The notes under the pieces were generated by a model. The model was not told the DNA's origin. It was given only the letters and a program-made list of their open reading frames with translations, and searched no databases. Shown one piece after another: positions 45,949 through 54,962 of a stretch of 64,000 bases of DNA (position 1 is the stretch's first letter; every line of letters begins with the position of its first letter). The stretch is from Pseudomonadota bacterium. Lineage in GTDB: Bacteria; Myxococcota_A; UBA796; CAJQPC01. Both the position numbers and the translations under genes were made by a program. The stretch is from NCBI GenBank assembly GCA_024228935.1, contig JAAESX010000349.1, forward strand, positions 62,001-126,000, in the 5' to 3' direction.

Positions 45949-47880
45949 ATGGTCGCGCTTCCCCTCGCGCTCCTGGCTGCTCTCGGCTGCAACGGCGGCG
46001 ACGAACCCCTCGTCGAGGAGTTCTCGGGCTGCGACCCGACCGAGACCGAGCTCTGCTACCTGCCGTACCCCTCGACCTACCACCAGGTCCAGGACAGCTC
46101 GACGGCCTCGGGCTGGACGCTCAACTTCGTCGACGGCAGCCTGCCGGTGAACATCGACGACGTGCCGGTCCAGGGCGACTACTGGAACGAGCTCGACGGC
46201 TACTCGACCATCGCGCCGCTGATGACCTACTTCGCGAACCTCGACGACGTGGGCCTGCCGGGCCACGACGACATCGAGGCCTCGCTGGCGGACGATGCGC
46301 CCATCGTGGTGCTGAACGCCGAGACTGGCGAGCGCGTGCCCTACTTCGCCGAGCTCGATGCGGTGGCCGAGTACGACACCCAGCGCCTGCTGATCGTCCG
46401 TCCGGTCGTGCCGCTCGACCACGCCACCCGGTACGTCGTCGGCATCCGGGACCTGTCCCAGCGGGATGGCTCTCCGGTCGAGGTCAGTCCCGCGTTCGCC
46501 CAGCTGCGCGACAACACCGAGACGGACACCTGGGACGTCGAGGGCCGCCGCGAGTACTTCGACACGCAGATCTTTCCGACGCTCGAGGCCGAGGGGGTCG
46601 ACCGGTCGGAGCTGCAGCTGGCCTGGGACTTCGTGACCGTCAGCGAGGAGTCCAGCCTGGGTCGCGTGACCTGGATGCGGGACGACGCCAACGACCGCTT
46701 CGACGCCGAGACGCCGGCCTACCGCATCACCAGCGTGGACGAGGCTTCGTGCGAGGACGGCGCCAGCATCGGCAAGACCGTCTACGTCGAGTTCGACGTG
46801 CCGATGTACACGGAGACGGGGAAGCCGGGCACGTTCCTGACCCGGGACGCCGACAACCTGCCCTACTACAACGGCGACACCACGGCCGAGCTGATGGTCC
46901 GCATCCCGTGCAGCCTCATCGAGTCGGGCGAGCCGGGCATGGTCCTGCAGTACGGCCACGGCCTGCTGGGCAGCATGAGCGAGGCCCGGACCGGGTACCT
47001 GTCCGAGATGGCGGACCGGTACGGCTGGATCGTCCTGGCGTCCGACTGGGTCGGCATGTCCGAGGACGACACCGGCAAGATCACCGAGATGATGGTCTTC
47101 GACATCAGCGACTTCGCGATGCTCCCCGAGCGCAGCCTGCAGGGCTTCGTGCAGAAGGACCTGGCGCTGCGTCTCACCCGCGAGGTCCTGGTCGAGGACG
47201 AGGAGTTCATGGTCGACGGCGTCTCGCTGATCGGCGACACCGCCGGCTACTACGGAAACTCCCAGGGCGCGATCCTGGGTGGCGGCTACGTCGGCATGAG
47301 CCAGCAGCTGGACCGGGCCGTGCTGGGCGTGGGCGGGTCGCCGTACGCCATCCTGCTGTCGCGCTCTGCCGACTTCGACCCCTTCTTCCTGCTGTTCACG
47401 GCCAAGTACGACGACCAGCGGGACATCGCGTTCCTCATCACGCACATGCAGACGGTGTGGGACTCGGCCGAGGCCGCGGGCTGGCTCAAGCAGATGAACC
47501 AGATCCCCCAGGACGGCTCACCGGCCAAGGCGGTGCTGCAGCAGGTGGCCCTGGGCGATGCCCAGGTGACCACGCTGGGAGCGCACATCATGGCGCGGGC
47601 CTACCAGTCGAACACCATCGCGCCTGAGACGCGCCCGATCTGGGGCGTCGAGGAGGCCGAGGCTCCGTTCTCGGGCAACGCCATCGTCGAGTGGTACTAC
47701 CCGGACGGGCCGACCGAGCCGTACGAGAACCTGCCGCCGGATAAGGATCTGGACACGCACGAGTGCCCGCGCCGGGAGCTCGCGGCCCAGGACCAGCTGC
47801 GCGACTTCCTGGAGACGGGTGTCGTGAACCAGTACTGCGATGGGCCCTGCGAAGGCGTCCGCGAAGGGTTCTGCGACTAA
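45949..47880 (+). CDS. Large lipoprotein alpha/beta hydrolase, second copy type
   Basis: A 643-residue lipoprotein (MVALPLALLAALGCNG, cysteine at 14; GGAGG upstream). It shares the domain order of the hydrolase at 14309-17230. An N-terminal module contains YLPYPSTYHQVQD. A second segment RLLIVRPVVPLDHATRYVVG corresponds to PVEPLREQTRYAVVI there. The hydrolase core has VLQYGHGLLGSMSEA, nucleophile elbow YGNSQGAILGGG near residue 430, and a terminal Cys-rich tail (QYCDGPCEGVREGFCD). Probably a surface-anchored esterase or depolymerase. Two members of this type in one window suggest an expanded family. Confidence 0.78.
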   Translation: MVALPLALLAALGCNGGDEPLVEEFSGCDPTETELCYLPYPSTYHQVQDSSTASGWTLNFVDGSLPVNIDDVPVQGDYWNELDGYSTIAPLMTYFANLDDVGLPGHDDIEASLADDAPIVVLNAETGERVPYFAELDAVAEYDTQRLLIVRPVVPLDHATRYVVGIRDLSQRDGSPVEVSPAFAQLRDNTETDTWDVEGRREYFDTQIFPTLEAEGVDRSELQLAWDFVTVSEESSLGRVTWMRDDANDRFDAETPAYRITSVDEASCEDGASIGKTVYVEFDVPMYTETGKPGTFLTRDADNLPYYNGDTTAELMVRIPCSLIESGEPGMVLQYGHGLLGSMSEARTGYLSEMADRYGWIVLASDWVGMSEDDTGKITEMMVFDISDFAMLPERSLQGFVQKDLALRLTREVLVEDEEFMVDGVSLIGDTAGYYGNSQGAILGGGYVGMSQQLDRAVLGVGGSPYAILLSRSADFDPFFLLFTAKYDDQRDIAFLITHMQTVWDSAEAAGWLKQMNQIPQDGSPAKAVLQQVALGDAQVTTLGAHIMARAYQSNTIAPETRPIWGVEEAEAPFSGNAIVEWYYPDGPTEPYENLPPDKDLDTHECPRRELAAQDQLRDFLETGVVNQYCDGPCEGVREGFCD

Positions 47881-47917
47881 GCGCAGCCCGGGTCGCCTGC
47901 CTGCACGGACCTCCGCC

Positions 47918-48279
47918 CTACCTGGTCCAGCTCTTCTCGACGAGTCGCGAGGTCAGGTCGTCCACGCGCTCGGCCAGGGACTCGACGAGCGCCTGCATGA
48001 ACAGCGCCGCCAGCTCGGGGCGGGCCCGCAGGAGCTCGTTCAGCCGCTCGCGGTGGAGGCCGACCAGGCGGGTGTCCGCGATGGCCTTGACGGTGGCGGT
48101 CCGCCGCCCTCCGAGCGTCAGGCCATGCGGACGCACTGCAGCACGGCGTCGACCGCCATGCGACCGTCGTCGTGGCCGGTTCCGACGGCGATGGCGTGGA
48201 TGCCTCGGAGCGAGAGCACGTCCGCCCGCTCGTCGGGGGCGGGGCCGTCGCCCTGGGCGAACGCTACAGTCAGCTTCAT
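47918..48279 (-). pseudogene. Remnant of a cyclic-nucleotide-binding protein
   Basis: ATG 48279 (overlapping the thioesterase stop, ATGA) opens MKLTVAFAQGDGPAPDERAD and runs 53 codons to a stop at 48118. Immediately after, in another frame, lies the typical end of a CRP-like cyclic-nucleotide domain: RTATVKAIADTRLVGLHRER, then LLRARPELAALFMQALVESL and DLTSRLVEKSWTR with a stop at 47918. The main body of the domain between them (beta roll, phosphate-binding cassette) is absent, so this is either a gene with a large internal loss or two unrelated remnants. The 53-codon ORF alone might still be translated. Confidence 0.45.
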
Positions 48280-48701
48280 GGGGCCTCCTCGAAGGCTTCG
48301 ATGGCGGCACGGAGCTCGCCGTCCAGTCGCTTGGGGGCCACGCCGCCGCCGTCCAGCAGGCGCACGATGCACACCACGCTGCGACCTGTGGCGCGGACCG
48401 TGCCATCCCCGACGATGCGGTACAGCAGCTCGACGCTCGCGTTCCCGATGCGGCCGACGGAGAGCTCGACGTCGAGGTCCTCGCCGAGCGCGCAGGGGGC
48501 GGTGTAGTCGGCCTCGGTGTGGACGGTCGGGAAGCCCAGTCGCCACGTGTTGATGCACGTCGCGTAGGGGAGGCCCAGCGTGTCGTCGAACCACGTCTCC
48601 ATCGCCTGGTGGAACCAGTCGAAGTACCGCGGGAAGTAGACGATTCCTGCCGGGTCACACTCGCCGAACCGGACCCGGTGCCGGTGCGTGTGCGCCCCCA
48701 T
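48276..48701 (-). CDS. Hot-dog acyl-CoA thioesterase (4HBT family)
   Basis: A 141-residue single hot-dog thioesterase. The catalytic loop RVRFGECDPAGIVYFPRYFD carries the Asp nucleophile/base, as in 4-hydroxybenzoyl-CoA thioesterase and YbgC. The long central helix FHQAMETWFDDTLGLPY follows. It forms a coupled cluster with the MAPEG-type membrane gene upstream (TGATG, one shared base) and a regulatory remnant downstream (ATGA). The substrate may be an aromatic or short acyl-CoA. Confidence 0.88.
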   Translation of the reverse strand: MGAHTHRHRVRFGECDPAGIVYFPRYFDWFHQAMETWFDDTLGLPYATCINTWRLGFPTVHTEADYTAPCALGEDLDVELSVGRIGNASVELLYRIVGDGTVRATGRSVVCIVRLLDGGGVAPKRLDGELRAAIEAFEEAP

Positions 48702-49111
48702 CAGAGCACCTCGGCCAGGACCATGTACGCCAGGACCGCGTAGCAGATGAGCTGCACCAGGAAGTGCGTGAACCGGATGTTCACCACCAGCGAGCGGCCG
48801 CTGAGCACGTGGAAGAACGACTGGCCGACCCGGGCGCCGAACGCGACCCAGGCGACGGTCGTGAAGTCGCCGTCGAGCCCCAGCACCGCGCCGGCCAGCA
48901 CCAGCGCTGCGAACACCGGCAGGTTCTCCACGGTGTTCATGTGGGCTCGGTTCAGTCGCCAGTACCAGTCGGGTCCGTGCTGCGTCCCGCTGTTGAAGCC
49001 GTTGGGCTTCTTGTTGCCCTTGAGCACCTGGAGCACCCGGTGGCCTCCGACGGCCAGGACCAGGAGCGGGGCCCAGAGCGCGAAGCAGATCAGCGGGACC
49101 AGCGGGCTCAT
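48701..49111 (-). CDS. MAPEG family membrane protein
   Basis: A 136-residue protein with four membrane helices. The MAPEG signature is visible as NRAHMNTVENLPVFAALVLAG near residues 54-74, with ARVGQSFFHVLSG later (the R-x2-H type pattern near helix 3). MAPEG proteins include glutathione-dependent transferases and peroxidases, but bacterial single-gene members are mostly uncharacterised. Its start overlaps the stop of the carboxypeptidase gene (ATGA) and its stop overlaps the thioesterase start. Confidence 0.85.
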   Translation of the reverse strand: MSPLVPLICFALWAPLLVLAVGGHRVLQVLKGNKKPNGFNSGTQHGPDWYWRLNRAHMNTVENLPVFAALVLAGAVLGLDGDFTTVAWVAFGARVGQSFFHVLSGRSLVVNIRFTHFLVQLICYAVLAYMVLAEVL

Positions 49112-50589
49112 CGCGTCACGCCGTGCAGCGCGCCGTGGCGGCTCCAGAGGTAGTCCACCAGGTCCTCGACGTGGTCCCGCTCGCCGACGGCCGCGGCCAT
49201 GATGTCGGGGGCGTCGGCCAGGTGGGCCCGGCTGTGCACGTTGTGCCGGAGCCAGCCCAGGATGTCCTGGAACTCGCCGGCCTCGACCTGGTCCCAGAGG
49301 TCGGGCATCTCCTCGACGAGCGTCGCGCCCAGGCTCGCCGCGTACAGGTTCCCCAGGGTGTAGCTGGGGAAGTACGCGAACATGCCGCCCGCCCAGTGGA
49401 CGTCCTGCAGCACGCCCTCGGCAGCTGTTCCGGGACGGACACCGATGGTGCTCTCGTACAGGTCGGTCCAGGCGTCCGGCAGCTCGTCGACGGTGACCTC
49501 GCCGGCGAAGATCCGTCGCTCGAGGGTGTACCGGACCAGGATGTGCAGGTTGTACGTGACCTCGTCCGCGAAGACGCGGACCAGGCTGCGCTGGACGCGG
49601 TTCGCGGCGCCGTACAGCTCCTCGCCCGAGAACGAGGTGCCGAGCCTCTTGTTGGCCCGGGAGGACAGCCAGTTGCTGAAGGCCCGGCTTCGGCCGATCG
49701 TGTTCTCCCAGAACCGGGACTGGGACTCGTGCAGGCCGAAGCTCGCGGCGCTCCCCGCGGCCGTCATGGACAGCTCGGTCGGGATGCCCTGCTCGTACAG
49801 GCCGTGGCCGACCTCGTGGACGGTGCCGGACAGCCCGGAGAGGAGGCCCTCGGGGTAGATGTGCGTCGTGATGCGCACGTCGGTCGGGTGGACCCCGACG
49901 GTGAAGGGGTGCTCGCTGTTGTCGAGTCGGCCCCGCTTCCAGTCGAAACCGAGCGCGGTCGCGACCTCGTCGTGCAGGGAGCGCTGCTTCGCGACGTCCC
50001 AGGGGCCCTCGAGCTTCGCGGGCGCCTCGCCGTCCTCGAGCGCGTCGAGCAGGGTGCCGAGTTCGCTCCCGAGCCGGTCGAACATGGGGTCGAGCGTCGC
50101 GACCGTCGAGCCGGGGTCGAAGGGCGCGAGCAGGACGTCATAGGGGTCGGACTCGGAGTCGATGGCCGAGACGGTCTCCTTCGCGATGTCGATCAGCTCG
50201 GCGAGGTGAGGGGAGAACTGGCTGAAGTCGCTGGCCTCCTTGGCCTCGGCCCATGCCGGGAACGCCTTGGCCCGGACGACGGCGCCGCGCTTGACCAGGG
50301 CGGCGGGGACACGGGTCGCTCGGTCGAAGTCGCGCTGCAGGTTCCGGACGCTGGCGGACTGCGTCTCGGTCAGGTCGCCACCGGTGAGGGTCTCCAGCAG
50401 CTCGCCGACGCGGTCGTCGGTCAGCTTCTCGTGGTGCAGCCCGCTCAGGAGGCTCATGTGCGCACCGCGAGCGCCGGACCCGGCGGCCGGCATCATCACC
50501 TGCTGGTCCCACTCGGCCATGCCCATCAGGCCCTCGATGGCCTTGAGCTCGGTGGTGCGGTCGGAGAGTTCGGTCCAGGCGTCAGTCAT
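49108..50589 (-). CDS. M32 family carboxypeptidase (Taq type)
   Basis: A 493-residue metallocarboxypeptidase that trims C-terminal residues from peptides in the cytoplasm. All family hallmarks are visible: SEHPFTVGVHPTDVRITTHI (HPF and DxRITT motifs), the zinc motif VHEVGHGLYEQGIP (HExxH), and HESQSRFWEN (HES/GQ). The late tyrosine region is SYTLGNLYAASL. Length is the family standard of about 500. ATG 50589 overlaps the stop of the YkgJ-like gene (ATGA). The long frame upstream of that ATG is a shadow of the YkgJ gene. Confidence 0.95.
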   Translation of the reverse strand: MTDAWTELSDRTTELKAIEGLMGMAEWDQQVMMPAAGSGARGAHMSLLSGLHHEKLTDDRVGELLETLTGGDLTETQSASVRNLQRDFDRATRVPAALVKRGAVVRAKAFPAWAEAKEASDFSQFSPHLAELIDIAKETVSAIDSESDPYDVLLAPFDPGSTVATLDPMFDRLGSELGTLLDALEDGEAPAKLEGPWDVAKQRSLHDEVATALGFDWKRGRLDNSEHPFTVGVHPTDVRITTHIYPEGLLSGLSGTVHEVGHGLYEQGIPTELSMTAAGSAASFGLHESQSRFWENTIGRSRAFSNWLSSRANKRLGTSFSGEELYGAANRVQRSLVRVFADEVTYNLHILVRYTLERRIFAGEVTVDELPDAWTDLYESTIGVRPGTAAEGVLQDVHWAGGMFAYFPSYTLGNLYAASLGATLVEEMPDLWDQVEAGEFQDILGWLRHNVHSRAHLADAPDIMAAAVGERDHVEDLVDYLWSRHGALHGVTR

Positions 50590-51203
50590 TCTGTGGTCCT
50601 CGCGAGCCGCTCCTCTATCGCGACCATGCCGCCGTGCAGATCGGTCGGTAGATCGCCCAGGCCCAGGCCCAGGCCCAGGCGCTGGCTGATGGCCCTGAGC
50701 AGCAGGGCGTGCCGCTCGCTGGGGACCAGATGGGGGTTCACCGCGCTCTGGTGCTTGGGGTGCTCGGGATGGCACCAGTCGGGCGGGGTCGCGGCGAAGA
50801 ACATCCGGCAGGGGACCGGACGGGCTGCGTAGACCGAGCACCACCCTCGCTCGTCCAGGAGGGGACAGGGGCCCCCCTCGGTCTTCATCCGCCGCTTGAA
50901 GCGGGCACGCACGGCGTAGGCGTCGGGCCGGTCTCGCAGGAGTCGGTCGATGAAGTAGAGCTCGACTCCGCTGATGCCGCGCGGGTTCTGCTGACAGCAG
51001 TTGTTGCAGCCGGCCTTGCACTCGGGCTTGAAGGCTGGCGCGACCAGCGCGATGAAGCGCTCGTAGTGGTCCCACCAGGCGGTGAACACGTCGACGAACG
51101 CGTCGCTGAGGCCGTCTTCAGCGAGCGCGTGGGCCTGCAGCAGGGCTTCGTAGCCGTTGTGCATGGCGGCCTGGGCTTCTTCGGAGATCGGGGGGGCGTT
51201 CAT
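50586..51203 (-). CDS. YkgJ family cysteine-cluster protein
   Basis: A 205-residue protein with the zinc/iron-chelating cysteine cluster of the YkgJ family: ECKAGCNNCCQQNP near residue 62, then GGPCPLLDERGWCSVYAARPVPCR near 110-133. Function of the family is not settled. The C-terminal part contains LGLGLGLGDLP, encoded by four copies of the hexamer gcccag (about 50655-50680), a potential in-frame slippage site. It begins an operon with the carboxypeptidase, MAPEG and thioesterase genes. The second copy of the dispersed hairpin repeat lies just upstream. Confidence 0.85.
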   Translation of the reverse strand: MNAPPISEEAQAAMHNGYEALLQAHALAEDGLSDAFVDVFTAWWDHYERFIALVAPAFKPECKAGCNNCCQQNPRGISGVELYFIDRLLRDRPDAYAVRARFKRRMKTEGGPCPLLDERGWCSVYAARPVPCRMFFAATPPDWCHPEHPKHQSAVNPHLVPSERHALLLRAISQRLGLGLGLGDLPTDLHGGMVAIEERLARTTE

Positions 51204-51230
51204 GTGGAAGCTCTAACGGTGCTACCGGAC

Positions 51231-51368
51231 CACGAGCCGAAGAGGGCTTCTCCGGGAGTGCGGGCCGGTAGCCGACGAAGTCGGCCGGCCCACAGCGCGA
51301 GCGGTAAGACAGATCGTGGCCAGATCATCTCCAGAGACGGATTCGAGGTAGCGAGCCAACCGAGCGCG
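51231..51368. repeat. Dispersed hairpin repeat, copy 2
   Basis: Matches 8750-8886 over about 137 bases. The hairpin core is at 51258-51293: gtgcgggccg, gccgac-gaa-gtcggc and cggcccac are all retained, while the loop joining them differs by one base in length (gta against aaca). The end is a further palindrome, gagcgc-gcat-gcgctc, that copy 1 has lost or never had. It lies past the stop of the MopE-type gene and upstream of the YkgJ gene. No ORF of its own. Confidence 0.75.
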
Positions 51369-51390
51369 CATGCGCTCGGTCAGATGAGCC

Positions 51391-52245
51391 TCAGCGGCAG
51401 CTCTGGATCGCGGTCGAGATCGTCTCGTTGCAGGTCCAGGACCCATCGCAGTCGTCCAGCACCTCGCCCCACTCGCCGCAGTCGGGGATGGACCACTCCC
51501 ACCAGCCATGGGTCTGGAGCACACACGTGCTGCCCCAGTCGCAGCTGCCGAAGTCGGTCAGCACGCGGTCCGCGGCGCCGTTGCAGTCGTAGTCGAAGCT
51601 CCCGTCGCCTCGCTCGACGTCGAACCAGTCGGTCTGCCCGGGGAACGCATAGGCGCTGCCGTCGTAGCAGTCGGACATGTTGTCGGCGTAGCCGCTCGGC
51701 ATGTCGCAGCTGTGCGCCACGTCGCCGCCGTCGCCGTAGCCGTCGCCATCCGCGTCGCGGTACCAGGTGCCCGGGTCCAGCGCGTCCTTGCCATCGATCA
51801 CGCCGTCGCAGTCGTCGTCGAACCCGTTGCAGAGCTCGAACAGCGACGGGTTGGCGCTGGCGTTGTCGTCGTCGCAGTCGCCTGCCTCGAGCACGTGGTC
51901 ACCGGGGTCCGTGCACGAGATGACGCCCTCGTCGTTGACGCCCCAGCCGTCCGAGTCGGCGTCCGGGTACCAGGTCTCGCCGTCGACCGCGTCGACGTCG
52001 ACCCGACCGTCGCAGTCGTCGTCCACGCCGTTGCAGAGCTCGTACTGGCCGGGGAACACCGCGGCGTCGGTGTCGTCGCAGTCCTCGGCCAGATCGAGGC
52101 CACCATCGACGCACAACCCCTCGTACTTCGTGGCCGGGTCGCCGAAGCCGTCCCCGTCGTCGTCGAGGTAGTAGGTGCACGTCTCGGCCTGCGAACCCGC
52201 GGTCGGGAGCTCGGAGAGGCAGGCGGTGGCGAGGAACCAGATCAT
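51391..52245 (-). CDS. MopE-type Cys/Asp-repeat lipoprotein
   Basis: A 284-residue lipoprotein (MIWFLATACLS) made of repeats of the form Y-x-D-x-D-G-D-G-(F/Y)-G followed by E-D-C-D-D and E-L-C-N-G-x-D-D-D-C-D-G: YYLDDDGDGFGDP, LAEDCDDTDA, ELCNGVDDDCDG, then two more rounds. These are the putative metal-binding motifs named after Methylococcus MopE. They are predicted to bind calcium, are stabilised by disulfides and occur on exported proteins. The last 90 residues leave the repeat pattern and have CDWGSTCVLQ and CDGSWTCNE disulfide-type pairs. Its start overlaps the divergent thiD reading frame by 20 bases if GTG 52226 is used there. Confidence 0.85.
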   Translation of the reverse strand: MIWFLATACLSELPTAGSQAETCTYYLDDDGDGFGDPATKYEGLCVDGGLDLAEDCDDTDAAVFPGQYELCNGVDDDCDGRVDVDAVDGETWYPDADSDGWGVNDEGVISCTDPGDHVLEAGDCDDDNASANPSLFELCNGFDDDCDGVIDGKDALDPGTWYRDADGDGYGDGGDVAHSCDMPSGYADNMSDCYDGSAYAFPGQTDWFDVERGDGSFDYDCNGAADRVLTDFGSCDWGSTCVLQTHGWWEWSIPDCGEWGEVLDDCDGSWTCNETISTAIQSCR

Positions 52246-52999
52246 CGAAGGGCGGGATCATAGCCCGCGCTGCGTCCTGTCGATCGCCGGTTCCGACCCC
52301 AGCGGTGGAGCCGGCATCCAGGCCGACCTGAAGACGTTCGCGGCCCACGGTGTCTACGGGATGGCCGCGATCACCGCGCTGACGGCCCAGAACACCCACC
52401 GCGTCAGATGGGTGCAGCCGGTCGGGCCGGGGGGCGTCCGGGTCCAGGTCCGAGCCATCCTGGAGGACCTGCCCGTCCACGCCGTGAAGATCGGCATGCT
52501 CGGGGACGCCTCGGTGGCCACCGCCGTCGCCCACGAGCTGATGGACGTCGATGTGCCGATTGTGCTCGACCCGGTGCTCGGCTCGAGCACGGGCTCGCCG
52601 CTGAACGAGGCCCCCGAGGCCCTGAAGCACCTGGTCCCGCTCTGCGCGCTGGTCACCCCCAACCTCGACGAGCTCGAGGCGCTCCCCTGGCTGCTCGACG
52701 CCGGCGTTCCGCTCCTGGTGACCGGCGGCCACGGCACGGGCGAGCTCCTGGTCGAGCGCCTGGTCCTTTCCACCGGCGAGCGCACCTTCGAGCACCCCCG
52801 GGTCGAGACGAGGAACCTCCACGGCACCGGGTGCACGCTCTCGAGCGCCATCGCCGCGCGGCTCGCGCTCGGCCAGCCGCTGGAACAGGCCGTCGAGGGA
52901 GCCATCGCCTGGGTCCACGAACGGATCGAGCGCTCGGCATGTCACGACTTGGGGGCGGGCAGCGGGCCGCTGCTGCATCAGGACAGCACTGAGATATAG
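52226..52999 (+). CDS. thiD: Hydroxymethylpyrimidine/phosphomethylpyrimidine kinase
   Basis: A ribokinase-fold enzyme that phosphorylates HMP to HMP-PP in thiamine synthesis. It has VLSIAGSDPSGGAGIQADLK at the N-terminus, AITALTAQNTHRV, VLDPVLGSSTGSPL, TPNLDELEAL and the catalytic anion hole NLHGTGCTLSSAIAARLALG. The first clear family residue is at about 52270. The only ordinary start codon before it in frame is GTG 52226, giving 257 residues and a 20-base overlap with the opposite gene; a non-standard start just before CVLSIAG is possible. No other thi gene or TPP riboswitch is seen. The fused LeuD-LeuC gene follows after 22 bases. Confidence 0.88.
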   Translation: MARNQIIEGRDHSPRCVLSIAGSDPSGGAGIQADLKTFAAHGVYGMAAITALTAQNTHRVRWVQPVGPGGVRVQVRAILEDLPVHAVKIGMLGDASVATAVAHELMDVDVPIVLDPVLGSSTGSPLNEAPEALKHLVPLCALVTPNLDELEALPWLLDAGVPLLVTGGHGTGELLVERLVLSTGERTFEHPRVETRNLHGTGCTLSSAIAARLALGQPLEQAVEGAIAWVHERIERSACHDLGAGSGPLLHQDSTEI

Positions 53000-53021
53000 G
53001 GCGGGCCCTGGAGGTCCTCTC

Positions 53022-54935
53022 ATGAAGCTCACTGGACGCGTCCTGCACCTGGTCGGAAACGCCGACAAGGTCCGTGACCAGCTCAGCGGCGGCACCCCCT
53101 CGCTCGAAGGCGAGGACTACCACTACGGCGTCAACACCGACGCGATGATCTCCGGTCGGGCCTGCACGCTCGGCTACACCGGCGAGATCCTCGGGCCGTA
53201 CTTCCTCGAGAACTTCCTCGAGGCCGTGGACAAGGATGACGTCCGCACGGGCGGCTTCCAGGTCGCGGTCGGCGGACACGCGTACGGCTCGGGCAGCTCG
53301 CGCGAGGTCGCCGTGGTGGCCCATGTGGGCGCTGGGATCGAGCTCGTTGTCGCCGACAGCTTCCAGCGGATCTTCCAGGAGAACATGGTGTACGCGGGCA
53401 TGCCGTTCACCACGGATCGGGGTGTCCTGGCTCGCCTCGAGGCCGGCGAGGACGTCGATCTCGCCGCGCTCGCCACCGAGCTGCCCGACTTCTTCCGGGC
53501 GGTCAGCGAGGCTGGCGGTCTGATGGCCTACGGCACGCTGCTCGAGAACGGCGAGGTCGAGCCGACCTACGCGACGAACGCCCCCGCGCGCCCGCTGAAC
53601 ATGGTCGAGAAGATCATCGCCAACAAGGCCTGGGCCGGTGGAGACGCCTTCGGGCTGGCGGACGTCGCGCCCGGCGACCAGGTCCTCTGCCGAGCCGCCT
53701 TCCGAGGCATGCACGAGTACACCGCCGGCATGGTCATGGACCTGTACGAGCAGGAGTGGGGCCAGGCCGACATGTTCCGGCCCGACCTCGTCGCCGCGTT
53801 CGAGGACCACTTCGTCCTCATCTCGCACGAGACCGTGCCGGACGCCGTGAAGGACTCGCGGCTCGCCCCCGCCATGAAGCTGACCGAGGAGATGGTCGAG
53901 GCCTGTGACCGCTTCGGGGTCCGCCTGCACGGCCCTGGTCGCGCGTTCAAGGCGGGCGTCTGCCACCGCATCGTGGTCGAGGACTACGCGCTGCCGGGCG
54001 ACGTCATCGTGCTCACCGACTCGCACACGCCGACCGCGGGCGTGATGAACGCCTTCGCCTTCGGTGTGGGCAGCACCGCCATGGCCTTCGCGCTGAAGAC
54101 CGGACTCATCCCGGTCACGGTGCCCAAGGTCGTCCGGGTCGAGGTCAGCGGCGAGGCCAAGGGCGTGCTCAGCCCCAAGGACCTCATCCTCCACCTCATC
54201 GGCATGCCGTACTTCCGCGAGGAGCACTGGCGCACCGGCCCCACCGACACCTGCGTCGTCGAGTTCGCCGGACCCGGCCTCGACCAGTGGAACGTCGACG
54301 AGCTGTCCGTTCTCACCAACATGACGGTCGAGGGCGGCCTGATGACGGGCGTCGTCGCCCCCTGCGCGCCCATCCTGGAGTTCCTGAAGACCCGCCGCGA
54401 CATCGACGCGACCGACCTGTTGGTCGATGCGGACGAAGGCGCCTCCTATGCGCGCGTGATGCAGGTCGACCTCGACGACGTGCCGCTGACGGTCGCCACG
54501 CCCGGCGACTCGCGCAACCGCGCCCCGCTCGCCGAGCACACCACCGTCGGCATCCAGAACGTCGTGATCGCGAGCTGCACCGGAGGCTCGATCTCCGACC
54601 TGCGCGCGGCCGCCGATGTCCTGCGTGGCCGGTCGCTGCACGAGGGCGTTCGCCTGACGGTGACCCCGTCGTCGGCGGACGTGGCGAAGGAAGCCGAGGC
54701 CGAGGGCCTGCTCGAGCTGTTCCGCAGCGTCGGAGCGGTCGTCAGTGCGCCCGGCTGTGGCTCGTGCATCGGCAACGGTCCGGGCGTGCCCCTTCCCGGC
54801 GAGGCCACGGCCAGCACCACGAACCGGAACTTCGCCCGCCGTATGGGCGCCCCGGGGCCGGTCTACCTGGTGAGTCCGGCCGTCGCCGCAGCCACCGCTG
54901 TGACCGGCACGCTGGCCGATCCGCGCTCGCTCTAG
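53022..54935 (+). CDS. Single-chain aconitase-family dehydratase, small domain first (LeuD-LeuC order)
   Basis: A 637-residue protein in which the small swivel domain comes first (about 1-175, with the substrate Ser/Arg motif YGSGSSREVAVVAH) and the large iron-sulfur domain second (about 190-637). The large part has VLTDSHTPTAGVMNAFAFGVG, the first 4Fe-4S cysteine in VIASCTGGSISDLRAAADVL, the other two in GCGSCIGNGPG, and TTNRNFARRMGAPGPVYLVSP. Isopropylmalate isomerase usually has separate LeuC and LeuD chains, and aconitase has the swivel last, so this is a permuted fusion. The substrate could be isopropylmalate, homocitrate or another 2-hydroxy tricarboxylate. Confidence 0.85.
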   Translation: MKLTGRVLHLVGNADKVRDQLSGGTPSLEGEDYHYGVNTDAMISGRACTLGYTGEILGPYFLENFLEAVDKDDVRTGGFQVAVGGHAYGSGSSREVAVVAHVGAGIELVVADSFQRIFQENMVYAGMPFTTDRGVLARLEAGEDVDLAALATELPDFFRAVSEAGGLMAYGTLLENGEVEPTYATNAPARPLNMVEKIIANKAWAGGDAFGLADVAPGDQVLCRAAFRGMHEYTAGMVMDLYEQEWGQADMFRPDLVAAFEDHFVLISHETVPDAVKDSRLAPAMKLTEEMVEACDRFGVRLHGPGRAFKAGVCHRIVVEDYALPGDVIVLTDSHTPTAGVMNAFAFGVGSTAMAFALKTGLIPVTVPKVVRVEVSGEAKGVLSPKDLILHLIGMPYFREEHWRTGPTDTCVVEFAGPGLDQWNVDELSVLTNMTVEGGLMTGVVAPCAPILEFLKTRRDIDATDLLVDADEGASYARVMQVDLDDVPLTVATPGDSRNRAPLAEHTTVGIQNVVIASCTGGSISDLRAAADVLRGRSLHEGVRLTVTPSSADVAKEAEAEGLLELFRSVGAVVSAPGCGSCIGNGPGVPLPGEATASTTNRNFARRMGAPGPVYLVSPAVAAATAVTGTLADPRSL

Positions 54936-54962
54936 ACGGCATCGGATTGCTCTGACGGGCAG

